From NCBI GenBank assembly GCA_900176545.1, contig FWXP01000001.1, positions 682,001 through 746,000 on the forward strand: a DNA stretch of 64,000 nucleotides, read 5' to 3'. The DNA is from Oscillospiraceae bacterium (GTDB lineage: Bacteria > Bacillota > Clostridia > Saccharofermentanales > Saccharofermentanaceae). Below, one piece after another: positions 19,743 to 28,312 of this stretch. Both the position numbers and the translations under genes were made by a program. The notes beneath the pieces are model-generated. The model ran no database searches. It worked only from the letters and a program-made list of their open reading frames with translations, and was not told the origin of the DNA. Numbering within the stretch: position 1 is the first letter of the stretch; the number at the start of each line of letters is the position of its first letter.

Positions 19743-19769
19743 GACGTAAAGCTCAGACCGCAGGTTGCA
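19743..19769 (-). promoter_or_regulatory. ECF sigma-dependent promoter (probable autoregulation)
   Basis: On the minus strand TGCAAC, 17 bases, CGTC. This is close to the AAC/CGT promoters used by extracytoplasmic-function sigma factors. It ends 20 bases before the sigma gene, so the factor probably drives its own operon. Confidence 0.7.
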
Positions 19770-19776
19770 TAAGATC

Positions 19777-20175
19777 TCAAAAAAGATCTTCACTCGTGAA
19801 AGGATAGGGGCAAAGGTCTCCGACCTTGTATTCCTCCCTCTGACCTTCCGTCGAAAAGCACACTACGAGAGCGTCCCTATCTAAGAACTCCGATATGACC
19901 TGCCTGCACATAAAGCACGGCATCCCGACCTTGCCGGAACCTACCATGACATACAGAGCCGTAAGGTCGCCCTTGCGCTTACCTGCGGATACAGCCTTGA
20001 ATATTGCTGTTCTCTCCGCGCATATTGTAGCACCGTAGGACGCATTCTCGATATTGACTCCCGTAAAGACCTCGTCATCCTTGGTCACTACAGCGGCACT
20101 TACCGGATAATCCGAATAAGGACTGTAACTATTTTTAAGGTTATCCTTCAATATGTCAAATATTCTCTTTTCCAT
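19777..20175 (-). CDS. cdd: Cytidine deaminase
   Basis: 132 residues, the usual size for the homotetrameric enzyme that converts cytidine and deoxycytidine to uridine and deoxyuridine in pyrimidine salvage. The N-terminus has SPYSDYPVSAAVVT and GVNIENASYGATICAERTA, with the zinc Cys and the catalytic Glu in CAERTA. The other two zinc ligands are in PCFMCRQV. GGAGGG lies just before the ATG. It follows the small Cys-rich membrane protein by 11 bp and is probably in the same transcript. It ends shortly before the ECF promoter region. Confidence 0.96.
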   Translation of the reverse strand: MEKRIFDILKDNLKNSYSPYSDYPVSAAVVTKDDEVFTGVNIENASYGATICAERTAIFKAVSAGKRKGDLTALYVMVGSGKVGMPCFMCRQVISEFLDRDALVVCFSTEGQREEYKVGDLCPYPFTSEDLF

Positions 20176-20186
20176 CTATCCCTCCA

Positions 20187-20354
20187 CTAACGCTTTTCTT
20201 CTTTGTGGCATGTATCCGCCACAGGGCAGGCACTGCACCCGCAGCTGCAGGAGTTCTTCTTACGAAGCATGCTCCTTATGGCAAATGCCAATATCAGCAA
20301 TAGAACAGCAACAGCAACGATATTGCCTATGTTGGCGCTTATCCACTCGAACAT
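20187..20354 (-). CDS. Small Cys-rich membrane protein (FeoB-associated type)
   Basis: 55 residues beginning MFEWISANIGN. One membrane helix (~11-28) is followed by RSMLRKKNSCSCGCSACPVA and DTCHKEEKR, with five Cys in the tail. This matches the FeoB-associated Cys-rich membrane protein family in layout. TAGGAGG stands seven bases before the ATG. Such genes normally follow feoB, but no feoAB is in the window. Here it lies between an iron-type alcohol dehydrogenase and cdd. A 6-bp dyad (TGTGAG-GAAT-CTCACA, 20404-20419) lies 50 bp upstream. A role in ferrous iron handling is inferred from the family only. Confidence 0.8.
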   Translation of the reverse strand: MFEWISANIGNIVAVAVLLLILAFAIRSMLRKKNSCSCGCSACPVADTCHKEEKR

Positions 20355-20440
20355 ACTGCGAACCTCCTATTAAGATTATATCAACTAAAGCGTCAAGCCT
20401 TTATGTGAGGAATCTCACAATACTACCCCACAAACACAAA

Positions 20441-20462
20441 GACCGCGCCCGAAGACGCGGTC
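20441..20462 (-). terminator. Terminator of the alcohol dehydrogenase gene
   Basis: GACCGCG and CGCGGTC arms, 7 bp, with an 8-base spacer. On the minus strand the stem is followed by TTTGTGTTTG, an interrupted T tract. Confidence 0.65.
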
Positions 20463-20489
20463 ATATTCTTTGCAGAGCGGTGATGAAGC

Positions 20490-21671
20490 TTACTTTCGAA
20501 GCATGCTCTCGTAGATGGCAGTACAGTCTTCCTCGTCAAGGGTCGTAAAGCCAGAGATCGTACCGTTATTACCGTTAACGTGAGTAAGCATCTGAACGAG
20601 CTTTGGGATATCTTCCTTTGAGCCTCCCACCTCTTCGAGAGTCGAAGGCATTCCTATGGATATAAGGAACTCCTGAAGCTTATCGATGCCTTCAAGAGCG
20701 GTCTTCTTGGGATCAGTAAAATCCATCTGGCATCCCCATACCCTTACGGCTACCTGGGCAAATCTCATTACATCGTGATCTACGACATATCTGAAGTTCG
20801 CAGGCATCGTTACCGCAAGTCCTGCTCCGTGAGCACAGTCGTACAGAGCAGAGAGCTCGTGCTCTATACCGTGAGACGTCCAGTCCTGGGATCTTCCTAC
20901 ACCGCAGGAATTATTGTGAGCCATCATGCCGGCCCACATGATATTAGCTCTGGCATCGTAGTTATCAGGATCAGCTATGACACGGGGAGTTTCCTTCTTC
21001 ATCGTAAGGAGAAGTGCTTCTATGAGACGATCAGTGACCTCTACTTCCTTTGTATTCGTAAGATATCTCTCATAAAGATGCGCCATGATATCCGTAGCAC
21101 CTGCAGCTGTCTGATAAGGAGGCAGTGTCTGCGTAAGTGCGGGGTTTAAGATACTGAACTTAGGACGAAGAAGATCAGAACCGGATCCTCTCTTGATCAT
21201 TCCTTCTTCCTTGGTAATGACTGTATTGGGGCTTCCCTCACTTCCCGCTGCGGCAATGGTAAGCACGGTACCTACCGGAAGAGCCGCTGTAATGGGAGTG
21301 CCGCTGTAAAGATCCCAGAAGTCACCGTCATATAAGGTTCCCGCTGCGATAGCCTTGGAAGAATCGATAGTGGACCCTCCGCCTACTGCAAGTATAAAGT
21401 CCACATTCTCCTTGCGGCAAAGATCAATGCCTTCGTATACGAGTCCGGACCTGGGATTAGGCTTAACGCCGCCAAGCTCGACAAAGGATATGCCGGAAGC
21501 GCTAAGAGAAGACTTTACCCTGTCAAGAAGGCCGGAGCGGACAACGCTTCCTCCGCCGTAATGAATAAGGACCTTAGAGCCGCCGAACTTCTTAACGAGC
21601 TCTCCTGCCTGTGATTCAGTATCCTTACCGAATACAAAATAAGTGGGGGAATAGAACGTAAAATTATCCAT
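20490..21671 (-). CDS. Iron-containing alcohol dehydrogenase
   Basis: 393 residues of the iron-activated ADH family, nearest in feel to butanol dehydrogenase BdhA/YugJ. The N-terminal nucleotide-binding half has HYGGGSVVRSG and FILAVGGGSTIDSSKA. The metal site in the C-terminal half is visible as DIMAHLYERYL (Asp, His) and HGIEHELSALYDCAHGAG (His). It reduces aldehydes to alcohols with NAD(P)H, a common fermentation step. An AAGGAGG site precedes the ATG. It has its own terminator. The ~200 bp between it and the divergent small membrane gene hold a TATAAT on the other strand (21813-21818). Confidence 0.93.
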   Translation of the reverse strand: MDNFTFYSPTYFVFGKDTESQAGELVKKFGGSKVLIHYGGGSVVRSGLLDRVKSSLSASGISFVELGGVKPNPRSGLVYEGIDLCRKENVDFILAVGGGSTIDSSKAIAAGTLYDGDFWDLYSGTPITAALPVGTVLTIAAAGSEGSPNTVITKEEGMIKRGSGSDLLRPKFSILNPALTQTLPPYQTAAGATDIMAHLYERYLTNTKEVEVTDRLIEALLLTMKKETPRVIADPDNYDARANIMWAGMMAHNNSCGVGRSQDWTSHGIEHELSALYDCAHGAGLAVTMPANFRYVVDHDVMRFAQVAVRVWGCQMDFTDPKKTALEGIDKLQEFLISIGMPSTLEEVGGSKEDIPKLVQMLTHVNGNNGTISGFTTLDEEDCTAIYESMLRK

Positions 21672-21871
21672 GTCGAACCTCCTTGGAGCAAATACAAGTT
21701 TCCTACTTAATGATTATACAGGACGCAGATAAGGATTATAATGATGCATATTTGTTGCGGGTAATATTGAATCTTTAATATTTCTTAATACCTTTTTGGT
21801 GTATTTTTACACTATAATATGGATGTAATGAAGTGATCAGACAGATGTCTGATCCTGAAGGAGACAGTCTT

Positions 21872-22108
21872 ATGATCTATAGTTTATTTAAATCTCTGGT
21901 GTTCATAGCATTTCTTTTTGCTTATATCGCAGTTCTTGTCGGTGTACCTGTGTGGGTGATCCTCGGGATAATATGGCTTATTAAGAGAAAGAACCCTTCA
22001 AAAGGTCTTACAAAGGCAGTTAAGATCGTGAGTCTTATCTTACTCTTCACGCTCCCCGTTTGGATCTTCCTGTTCGTTCTTGCAGGATCCACCATGACAC
22101 TGATGTAA
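21872..22108 (+). CDS. Small two-helix membrane protein
   Basis: 78 residues with two long hydrophobic helices (~5-34 and ~47-72) joined by a basic loop IKRKNPSKGLTKAVK. A longer frame reaches 21833, but AAGGAG eight bases before the ATG at 21872 marks this start. No family recognised. It is the first of three tightly spaced rightward genes that end with a PstS-like protein, and probably belongs to the same transcript. A TATAAT lies at 21813-21818. Confidence 0.7.
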   Translation: MIYSLFKSLVFIAFLFAYIAVLVGVPVWVILGIIWLIKRKNPSKGLTKAVKIVSLILLFTLPVWIFLFVLAGSTMTLM

Positions 22109-22121
22109 GAAGGTGATCTTT

Positions 22122-22262
22122 GTGTCCGATAAGAACTTCAAGCGATTCCTTGCGATACTTATAGCCGTGCTGATGTTATTTACATTAGCACACATGGTCT
22201 ATGCCGTACGAGCATATCGTAATTCATCCATAATCTCATATATCGCAAAGGAGATATGGTAA
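22122..22262 (+). CDS. Very small single-helix membrane protein
   Basis: 46 residues from a GTG start with an AAGGTGATC ribosome site. The sequence starts VSDKNFKRFLAILIAVL. It has one hydrophobic helix (~9-26) and a short basic tail ending SYIAKEIW. The TAA stop shares a base with the ATG of the next gene (TAATG), so expression is coupled to the PstS-like protein. No family recognised. The call rests on the ribosome site, the coupling and the helix. Confidence 0.6.
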   Translation: MSDKNFKRFLAILIAVLMLFTLAHMVYAVRAYRNSSIISYIAKEIW

Positions 22263-23245
22263 TGAAGATATCGCGAATACTGTCCGTAACTGCGATCCTG
22301 TTAGCCTTTGCAACAGTCAACTACGGCATCTGGTATAACATAACCAGGAAGTGCTCCGCAAACTTCGGCACGACTTCCCAGTACCGCATGATAGATGTCT
22401 CCAAGTATCTGCCATATGAGGAGGATTCATACCTCGCCCATGTAGATACCGACATCATGCTGGAAGGTGATCTTCCCGTATTGGACGGAGCCGCGGCATT
22501 AGTTCCCGTCTACGCTTCAGTTATAGAGAATATCTACCCCGAAGGATGCGTCACATACGAAGGCGGAGCATTCGATGACGATAATCTCTACGGAGAGAAC
22601 TTCGCTGAAGGAAGCGCCATGCGCTACAGGAATACCATAAGAGGTTTTAATGCCGTAGTAGACGGAAGCGCCGATATCTTCTTCACCGCTCATCCTTCCG
22701 CAGAGCAGATGCAGTACGCTGAGGAACAGGGCGTAGATCTTGTCCTCGTTCCCGTAGGATACGAAGCATTCGTATTCTTTGTTAATATCCAAAATCCCGT
22801 TACTGATCTTACCACGGATCAGATAAGGAGCATCTATGCGGGAGATATCACGAACTGGAGCGAGATAGGCGGACCTAACCTTCCGATCAATGCATTAACC
22901 AGAGTTCCCGGAAGCGGATCACAGACCATGATGGATGCCTTTATGGGAGATACTCCAATAGCCCCAAGAAGACCCGAATCCGTCTTCGGTCCCGGCCTTG
23001 GCTATTCATTCCGTTTCTACTTAAGCGGCATGGTATCTAACCCCAATGTAAGGATGCTCGATATCAACGGAGTATCGCCTACTATCGAGAATATCCGGAA
23101 CGGATCCTACCCGCTCGTTGCACAGTTCTATATCGTCTACAGAGCTGATAATGACAATCCCAATGTGCAGACAGTCGTAGACTTTCTTCTCTCGGATGAG
23201 GGAGCAGAACTTATAAGGCAGTGCGGTTACACGCCGCTTACTTAA
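22262..23245 (+). CDS. Membrane-anchored PstS-like periplasmic-binding-fold protein
   Basis: 327 residues. A single uncleaved helix (~5-22) is followed by a type II binding-protein domain similar to PstS: DGAAALVPVYASV, DIFFTAHPSAEQ, ITNWSEIGGPNLPI and VPGSGSQT (phosphate-loop type). The C-terminus is SDEGAELIRQCGYTPL. There is no lipobox. The start is the ATG at 22262, eight bases after AAGGAG, rather than the ATG two codons earlier. No pstC, pstA, pstB or phoU is nearby, so it is an orphan, perhaps a sensor or a scavenging protein rather than part of an adjacent transporter. Its end overlaps a convergent kinase gene by 4 bp. Confidence 0.82.
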   Translation: MKISRILSVTAILLAFATVNYGIWYNITRKCSANFGTTSQYRMIDVSKYLPYEEDSYLAHVDTDIMLEGDLPVLDGAAALVPVYASVIENIYPEGCVTYEGGAFDDDNLYGENFAEGSAMRYRNTIRGFNAVVDGSADIFFTAHPSAEQMQYAEEQGVDLVLVPVGYEAFVFFVNIQNPVTDLTTDQIRSIYAGDITNWSEIGGPNLPINALTRVPGSGSQTMMDAFMGDTPIAPRRPESVFGPGLGYSFRFYLSGMVSNPNVRMLDINGVSPTIENIRNGSYPLVAQFYIVYRADNDNPNVQTVVDFLLSDEGAELIRQCGYTPLT

Positions 23246-24366
23246 CGATTCATCGGAAGTATCACTTCGACTTCTACAATGTACAGCGAAGCTCCCTCGA
23301 TGCTCTCACATGAGATATCGAACTCACCGCCGTACTTCTTCACGGTCTTTCTGATATTAAATACCCCGAAGCCGTGATCCGGGGAATCCTTGGAAGAGCG
23401 TATTATCCCCTTGTCTATCTTATCGCCGCTTATGTTCTTCTCGATGATATAAAGAAAATTGGCATTCTTTCTAAGCTCCAGTTCTATCGTCTTCTGCTCG
23501 GAAGAAAGCTCTGTCCCGTACAAACGGCATACGGCCTCGATGGCATTATCCAGGAGATTTGCAAGGATGGTAACGATGTCGTTCGCTTCGATCTTGGCGC
23601 CTGCCATATCGCCTGATACCTTAAGATCTAATCCCCTCTTATTCGCTTTGGCGGTCTTATCCGCGATTATCGCATCTGCAATATCATTTCCCGTCCTGTA
23701 AGGCACCGTCGCGGAAGAGATCTCACCAAGGATAGAATCCACATAACCGATAAGTTCCGGATTGGAAGTCTTCTCTGCCATATTCCTTATAGCAAGAAGA
23801 TGATTCTTCATGTCGTGCCTTATACGTCTGAGCTCGAAGTTGCTCTTCATGACAGCTTCGTACTGAGCATTCTGAGCTGCGGTTATCTTCTCATCTATCC
23901 GTCGCATCTCCGCATTGTGCCTTCCGACCGATACATAGGGCGTATAGACTGCGATCATAAGACACAGAAGACCTGATGCAAGATAGCAAAGTGACGCATA
24001 TAACGAAGGCTCGAACCTGAAGATACTGATGCAGATGCTGTTAAGAATCGTGATAAAAAGAAAAGACTCTACGAGCACGTATGTCTCAGGTACCATAGGT
24101 TCCCGCGACCTGCTGCGGACAAAAGGCGGGATAAGCAGGAACAAACAGGATAATGAACTTACCGGCATCAGAAAAGATAAGAGAAATCTCCTGTCTCCGT
24201 AATCAGCCAATACCCGCAGAGCCAGATAAAGATCTGCTGATATAAGAAGCGAAGAAAAAAGACTTAGCACAAGAGATATGATACTTCTGCTCCCGTACAC
24301 ATAGCGCCAAAGGATATATGCGGCACCAACAGCAAAGATGACAGCTAAGGAAGCAGATAACACCAT
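23242..24366 (-). CDS. AgrC-like membrane sensor histidine kinase (GHKL)
   Basis: 374 residues. The N-terminal ~150 residues carry about six helices. The cytoplasmic part has RRIRHDMKNHLLAIRNM with the phosphoacceptor His, a dimer helix, and a GHKL ATPase (TILANLLDNAIEAV, DHGFGVFNIRKTVKKYGG). This is the pattern of peptide-sensing AgrC-type kinases. It starts 2 bp after the LytTR regulator gene and is the last gene of an operon with an M13 peptidase and an ABC transporter. A peptide or antibiotic signal handled by that operon is a reasonable inference. The end overlaps the convergent PstS-like gene. Confidence 0.9.
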   Translation of the reverse strand: MVLSASLAVIFAVGAAYILWRYVYGSRSIISLVLSLFSSLLISADLYLALRVLADYGDRRFLLSFLMPVSSLSCLFLLIPPFVRSRSREPMVPETYVLVESFLFITILNSICISIFRFEPSLYASLCYLASGLLCLMIAVYTPYVSVGRHNAEMRRIDEKITAAQNAQYEAVMKSNFELRRIRHDMKNHLLAIRNMAEKTSNPELIGYVDSILGEISSATVPYRTGNDIADAIIADKTAKANKRGLDLKVSGDMAGAKIEANDIVTILANLLDNAIEAVCRLYGTELSSEQKTIELELRKNANFLYIIEKNISGDKIDKGIIRSSKDSPDHGFGVFNIRKTVKKYGGEFDISCESIEGASLYIVEVEVILPMNR

Positions 24367-24368
24367 AC

Positions 24369-25070
24369 TTATCTTGCCGACTTTCTTACATATTCGTAGA
24401 GCTCGTTCTTAAAATCCTGATAGTAGGATCTGCTGATACCAATGACACTTCCGTCGTCTAATACCGCTTCCCTGTCCCTTATACGGCTTACGTGCTGCAG
24501 ATTGACCGCGGTACATCTGTGAACTCTTCTAATGGTATCGCAGGGACCGTTAAGCAGCTCTATGGCATCCGTGATCTTCATCCTGGTACTGCAAGTACCG
24601 GACACCGTCTTGATCCTGACATTATTGTTGTCGGACTCTATAAAGAGGACTTCTGAAGGAACTACTACGACCTCTTCCCCTTCGTACTTAACGATAACGG
24701 AACGGCTTTGTATCTTAATCCTTATAAGATCCTGCAGCGTGTTTTGAAGCTTAGTATCGTCTACAGGCTTTTGAAGAAAGCGAAATGCACTAACTTCGTA
24801 CCCTTCTACCGCCATCTCTGTGTGGCTCGTAAGGAAGACTATGGGAATATTCTTATCGGTCTGCCGTATCTTACGGGCGCAGGACATACCGTCCATACCC
24901 TGCATTTCGATATCCAGGAAGATGATGTCAAAAGCCATTGAAGAAGAAAGGAGATCTTCACCACAGGAAAAAGGCTCAACATCGCAGTCGAGCCTGGGGA
25001 TGATCTTATATATCTTCTCCTCCAGTTCCTTAAGGAACGTCTTCTCATCGTCGCATATGGCGATCTTCAT
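24369..25070 (-). CDS. LytTR-family response regulator (AgrA-like)
   Basis: 233 residues. The receiver domain (~1-120) has acidic residues in AICDDEK, the phospho-Asp in FLDIEMQGMDG, the switch Thr in FLTSHTEMAVEGYE and Lys in FLQKPV. The LytTR DNA-binding domain (~135-230) includes EVLFIESDNNNVRI and RRVHRCTAVNLQHVSRI. CGGAGG precedes the ATG. It pairs with the AgrC-like kinase 2 bp downstream and follows an ABC ATPase gene by 33 bp, so it probably controls the whole operon, whose promoter lies at 30358-30386. Confidence 0.93.
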   Translation of the reverse strand: MKIAICDDEKTFLKELEEKIYKIIPRLDCDVEPFSCGEDLLSSSMAFDIIFLDIEMQGMDGMSCARKIRQTDKNIPIVFLTSHTEMAVEGYEVSAFRFLQKPVDDTKLQNTLQDLIRIKIQSRSVIVKYEGEEVVVVPSEVLFIESDNNNVRIKTVSGTCSTRMKITDAIELLNGPCDTIRRVHRCTAVNLQHVSRIRDREAVLDDGSVIGISRSYYQDFKNELYEYVRKSAR

Positions 25071-25103
25071 GGATAAGCCTCCGAATACAACCGTAACTTC
25101 ATC

Positions 25104-25778
25104 TTATCCAATGAGTTTTCCGTTGTCCAGCCTGACGATCCTGCTGCCGTACTGACTGTTCTTCTCGGAGTGAGTTACCTGCAGGATGGTCATTCCGCGC
25201 TCGGCATTTATCCTCTTAAAGAGGTCCATAATGTGCTCGCCGGACTCCTTATCCAGGTTACCCGTAGGCTCGTCTGCCAGGATAACGTCAGGCTCGCCTA
25301 TTACCGCACGGGCGATGGCAACTCTTTGCTGCTGACCTCCCGATAACTTGGCAGGCATTACCTTTCTCTTATCGGACAGCTCCGTGATATCCAGGATCTC
25401 ATCCAGCTTGGCAAGAGTGGACTTATCGTATCTGCCTGATACCTTAAGGGGCAGCAGGATGTTATCTTCTACGGAAAGGTTCTGGATAAGGTTATAGAAC
25501 TGGAAGATAAAGCCGATCCTGTTAAGCCTTAAGTCGGACAGCTGATCCTCCTTGATCTTACCTATATCGTTACCGCATAAGACGATATTACCCGTGAAGT
25601 TACGGTCCAAGCCTCCGATAAGGTACAGGAGCGTCGACTTACCCGAACCCGAAGGTCCCATAAGGGATACGAACTCGCCCTTATCTATCCTCAGGTTAGC
25701 ACCATCTAACACCTTGACCTCAAGGTCTCCCTTACCAAATGATTTATATACGTTATCTACCGTGATTATGGTATCCAT
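25104..25778 (-). CDS. ABC transporter ATP-binding protein (MacB/LolD type)
   Basis: 224 residues. Walker A GPSGSGKST at ~41, the Q-loop in IFQFYNL, signature LSGGQQQRVAIARA, Walker B VILADEPTG followed by NLDKESG, and the switch His in VTHS. These are typical of the subfamily that works with FtsX-like permeases in lipoprotein release, peptide resistance or export (LolD, MacB, BceA). GGGAGG precedes the ATG. It starts 12 bp after the stop of the permease gene and precedes the LytTR regulator. Confidence 0.95.
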   Translation of the reverse strand: MDTIITVDNVYKSFGKGDLEVKVLDGANLRIDKGEFVSLMGPSGSGKSTLLYLIGGLDRNFTGNIVLCGNDIGKIKEDQLSDLRLNRIGFIFQFYNLIQNLSVEDNILLPLKVSGRYDKSTLAKLDEILDITELSDKRKVMPAKLSGGQQQRVAIARAVIGEPDVILADEPTGNLDKESGEHIMDLFKRINAERGMTILQVTHSEKNSQYGSRIVRLDNGKLIG

Positions 25779-25790
25779 TTGATCCTCCCG

Positions 25791-28289
25791 TTATTCGTAT
25801 TTGAGTTCTTCCGAAATATTCATCTTCTTAAGCGCTCTGAAAGGTCCTATGACAGTCAGGATATGCAGGACACTTATAGCGATGATAAAACCTGCTACGG
25901 GGCCGGGATCCACGAGTTTCAGGTTCAGTATATCTACACCATCGTAACAGAGCAGGTCTATAAGATGAGATGCACTTATGTAGAATAGCGGAGCCGATAT
26001 CAGCGCGATAATGACCGACAGACATACGGAGAAAAGACTTTCGAGCAGCAGCAGCCTTCTTATCTTCTTTCTTCCCATCGCAACAGAATATATAAGTGCT
26101 ATCTCGCGCTTTCTTGTTATGAATGCAAATGTCTGATTGCCTGCGATACCTGTGAATGTAAGAACGGTACTGCCGATCACTATGGCACTTAATACAGAAC
26201 CGAGACCCTGCGCATCAGTACGATCCTTCAAGATCATCTCCGAAGCAGTGACAACTTCAACATTTGAAGGATCGGTACAATCCGATATCTCCTTCTTGAG
26301 CGCATCAGGATCGTCCGAAGTGAAGAGTATGGAATTCATATATCCCCTAAACAGATGATCATACAGATCAGGATCGATGATAACGACCTTCGTCGATCTC
26401 GGAACACCGACCCCGCTGATCTCATAAGGATCGTATATATCGACTATGGTAAGGATCAGCTCAGTCGGGAAATCAGAGTCCGAATGAATGATCAGCTTAA
26501 CTTCATCACCCTCTTCTACGCCGTACTTTTGCGCGATCTTCTTGGAGATCACCATCTCATCTTCGGCAAGGCCATAAGCTTCATGCGGCAAGTAGTCCGA
26601 TAATGTGTGCGAAGTATCTGCACATATGGCAAGAAGAACGCCTTCGACTTCTTCATTGCTTCCCACCGGAGATATAGCGGCATAAGAACCGCAGCGATAT
26701 TCTATATCCATTTCATTTATACCGTCTATATTGCCGAAGTAGGAATAATCCACTCCGTCTACATACTCTATATTGGCACGCACATCGTATGGCAAAGATG
26801 ACGGCGCGAGCCATTTCCATACAGGACCGCATATGGCGATGACCAGGACACAGAGCAGCACGGCGATCACTGTCAGTATCGAATTGCCCATTATGGACTT
26901 ATTACGGCTGATATTCTCTGCAGCTAACCTGGCTACAGGCATCTTCTTGAACATTGCCGCCATCCCCCTCGTGATCCATCTTATAGCAAAGGGCAGCAAT
27001 ACACCCAGTGCGATAACGCCGCTTGCTATAGATATGGAGACTATGGCGAAGTTCTTGACCATAAACGAACTGACTGCGCTTATAAGAACAAGTCCGCCTC
27101 CGAGATAGAGCCTTCTCCACGTATATTTGAACTCCGTATCCTTGTTATTGAATATAATGTCCCTGATAGGAGTCTTAACAGCCTTTAGGAGTTCATAAAG
27201 CGGATATGCACACTCCAGGAGTATCGATCCTATTACTACAGCTATAAGAAGGTATAAGGGGGTCTTATTGTAGTAACGTGACAGATCAAGAGGATTGCCG
27301 TCATTATCGTCAAAGAAGAGCACGGAACTTACCAGCGGTTCTTTGAATATTAGATAAGTGATGACTCCTAAGACTGATCCGATGATCGCATAGAGCGCAT
27401 TCTCGATAAGCAGAATGAACGCCGTATTGCGCGACTTTACGCCGAGACTTCGAAGTGTACCTATAACCGACATTCTCTCATTTACTATCTTCTCGGACAG
27501 GCTTATGGTTACAAAGAGCACAAGAAGCAAAGTAACAAGGAACAGTAGAGAAAACAAAGACTTATATTCCTCGATACCCGAATCCTCACCGACCTCATAG
27601 AGATCGATAACATTAGCCTTAGGAGCGTTATGCCTTATGAAGTCGCTTACCTCCTTGATCTTCGAGGTATCCTTGACATTAAAGAACCATATGGTGTGTT
27701 CGTTATTACCCCTACATTTTATTCTGCTCAGGTTATATTCACTCATGAGCACCGCTTCCTTAGAGAATACCTCTGAGTCTACCTCATAGATAGAGGAGAT
27801 CGTAAGCTCGATCACCCCGTTATCATAGGTATACAGGGTAACTGTATCCCCTACCTCCTTACCGTACTTCTCGGCATATTGAGGAGACACTACGACACTT
27901 TGGTCATCGATACTGATGTCTCCCGATATCAAGCGAAGCTCTACCGCATTCTCCAAGGAAGAAAACGAATAAAGAACGACAGTATCCGTGAGGATATAGT
28001 TATAATCCGTCGTATCGTGCGTGGTGATATAATTGTTTCCTGTGCTGATCCCTACATAGCACATATCAGTGAGCTCTTCTACGCCTCTTAACTCTTCCTC
28101 CTTTGCACCTATCGCACAAAGATTCATATTACCCATCGTTTGAGCTGTATATCCGCGAAGGATCGCCTCGACATTATTCCCCATATCAAACGCCAGAAGA
28201 GCAGCGAAGCTCGCCATGAGTATACATACTACAAGGACGATCAGCCTTAACGGCTTGGAGATGATATTCCTGAATGAATGCTTGATCAT
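25791..28289 (-). CDS. FtsX-like ABC transporter permease
   Basis: 832 residues from the ATG at 28289 (MIKHSFRNI). A longer frame to 28319 overlaps the upstream peptidase gene; GGAG eight bases before 28289 favours the shorter form. Layout: helix near 15-35, a ~200-residue external MacB-type domain, three helices (~255-370), a middle pair near 410-450, a second helix near 485-505 with another external domain, and three helices at the end. Two FtsX cores with no ATPase fused give a MacB/Bce-like permease that serves as both halves. Its partner ATPase follows directly. The substrate is likely a peptide or lipid-linked compound (inference). Confidence 0.9.
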   Translation of the reverse strand: MIKHSFRNIISKPLRLIVLVVCILMASFAALLAFDMGNNVEAILRGYTAQTMGNMNLCAIGAKEEELRGVEELTDMCYVGISTGNNYITTHDTTDYNYILTDTVVLYSFSSLENAVELRLISGDISIDDQSVVVSPQYAEKYGKEVGDTVTLYTYDNGVIELTISSIYEVDSEVFSKEAVLMSEYNLSRIKCRGNNEHTIWFFNVKDTSKIKEVSDFIRHNAPKANVIDLYEVGEDSGIEEYKSLFSLLFLVTLLLVLFVTISLSEKIVNERMSVIGTLRSLGVKSRNTAFILLIENALYAIIGSVLGVITYLIFKEPLVSSVLFFDDNDGNPLDLSRYYNKTPLYLLIAVVIGSILLECAYPLYELLKAVKTPIRDIIFNNKDTEFKYTWRRLYLGGGLVLISAVSSFMVKNFAIVSISIASGVIALGVLLPFAIRWITRGMAAMFKKMPVARLAAENISRNKSIMGNSILTVIAVLLCVLVIAICGPVWKWLAPSSLPYDVRANIEYVDGVDYSYFGNIDGINEMDIEYRCGSYAAISPVGSNEEVEGVLLAICADTSHTLSDYLPHEAYGLAEDEMVISKKIAQKYGVEEGDEVKLIIHSDSDFPTELILTIVDIYDPYEISGVGVPRSTKVVIIDPDLYDHLFRGYMNSILFTSDDPDALKKEISDCTDPSNVEVVTASEMILKDRTDAQGLGSVLSAIVIGSTVLTFTGIAGNQTFAFITRKREIALIYSVAMGRKKIRRLLLLESLFSVCLSVIIALISAPLFYISASHLIDLLCYDGVDILNLKLVDPGPVAGFIIAISVLHILTVIGPFRALKKMNISEELKYE

Positions 28290-28312
28290 TATTCCCACTC
28301 CGGTACACCCCC

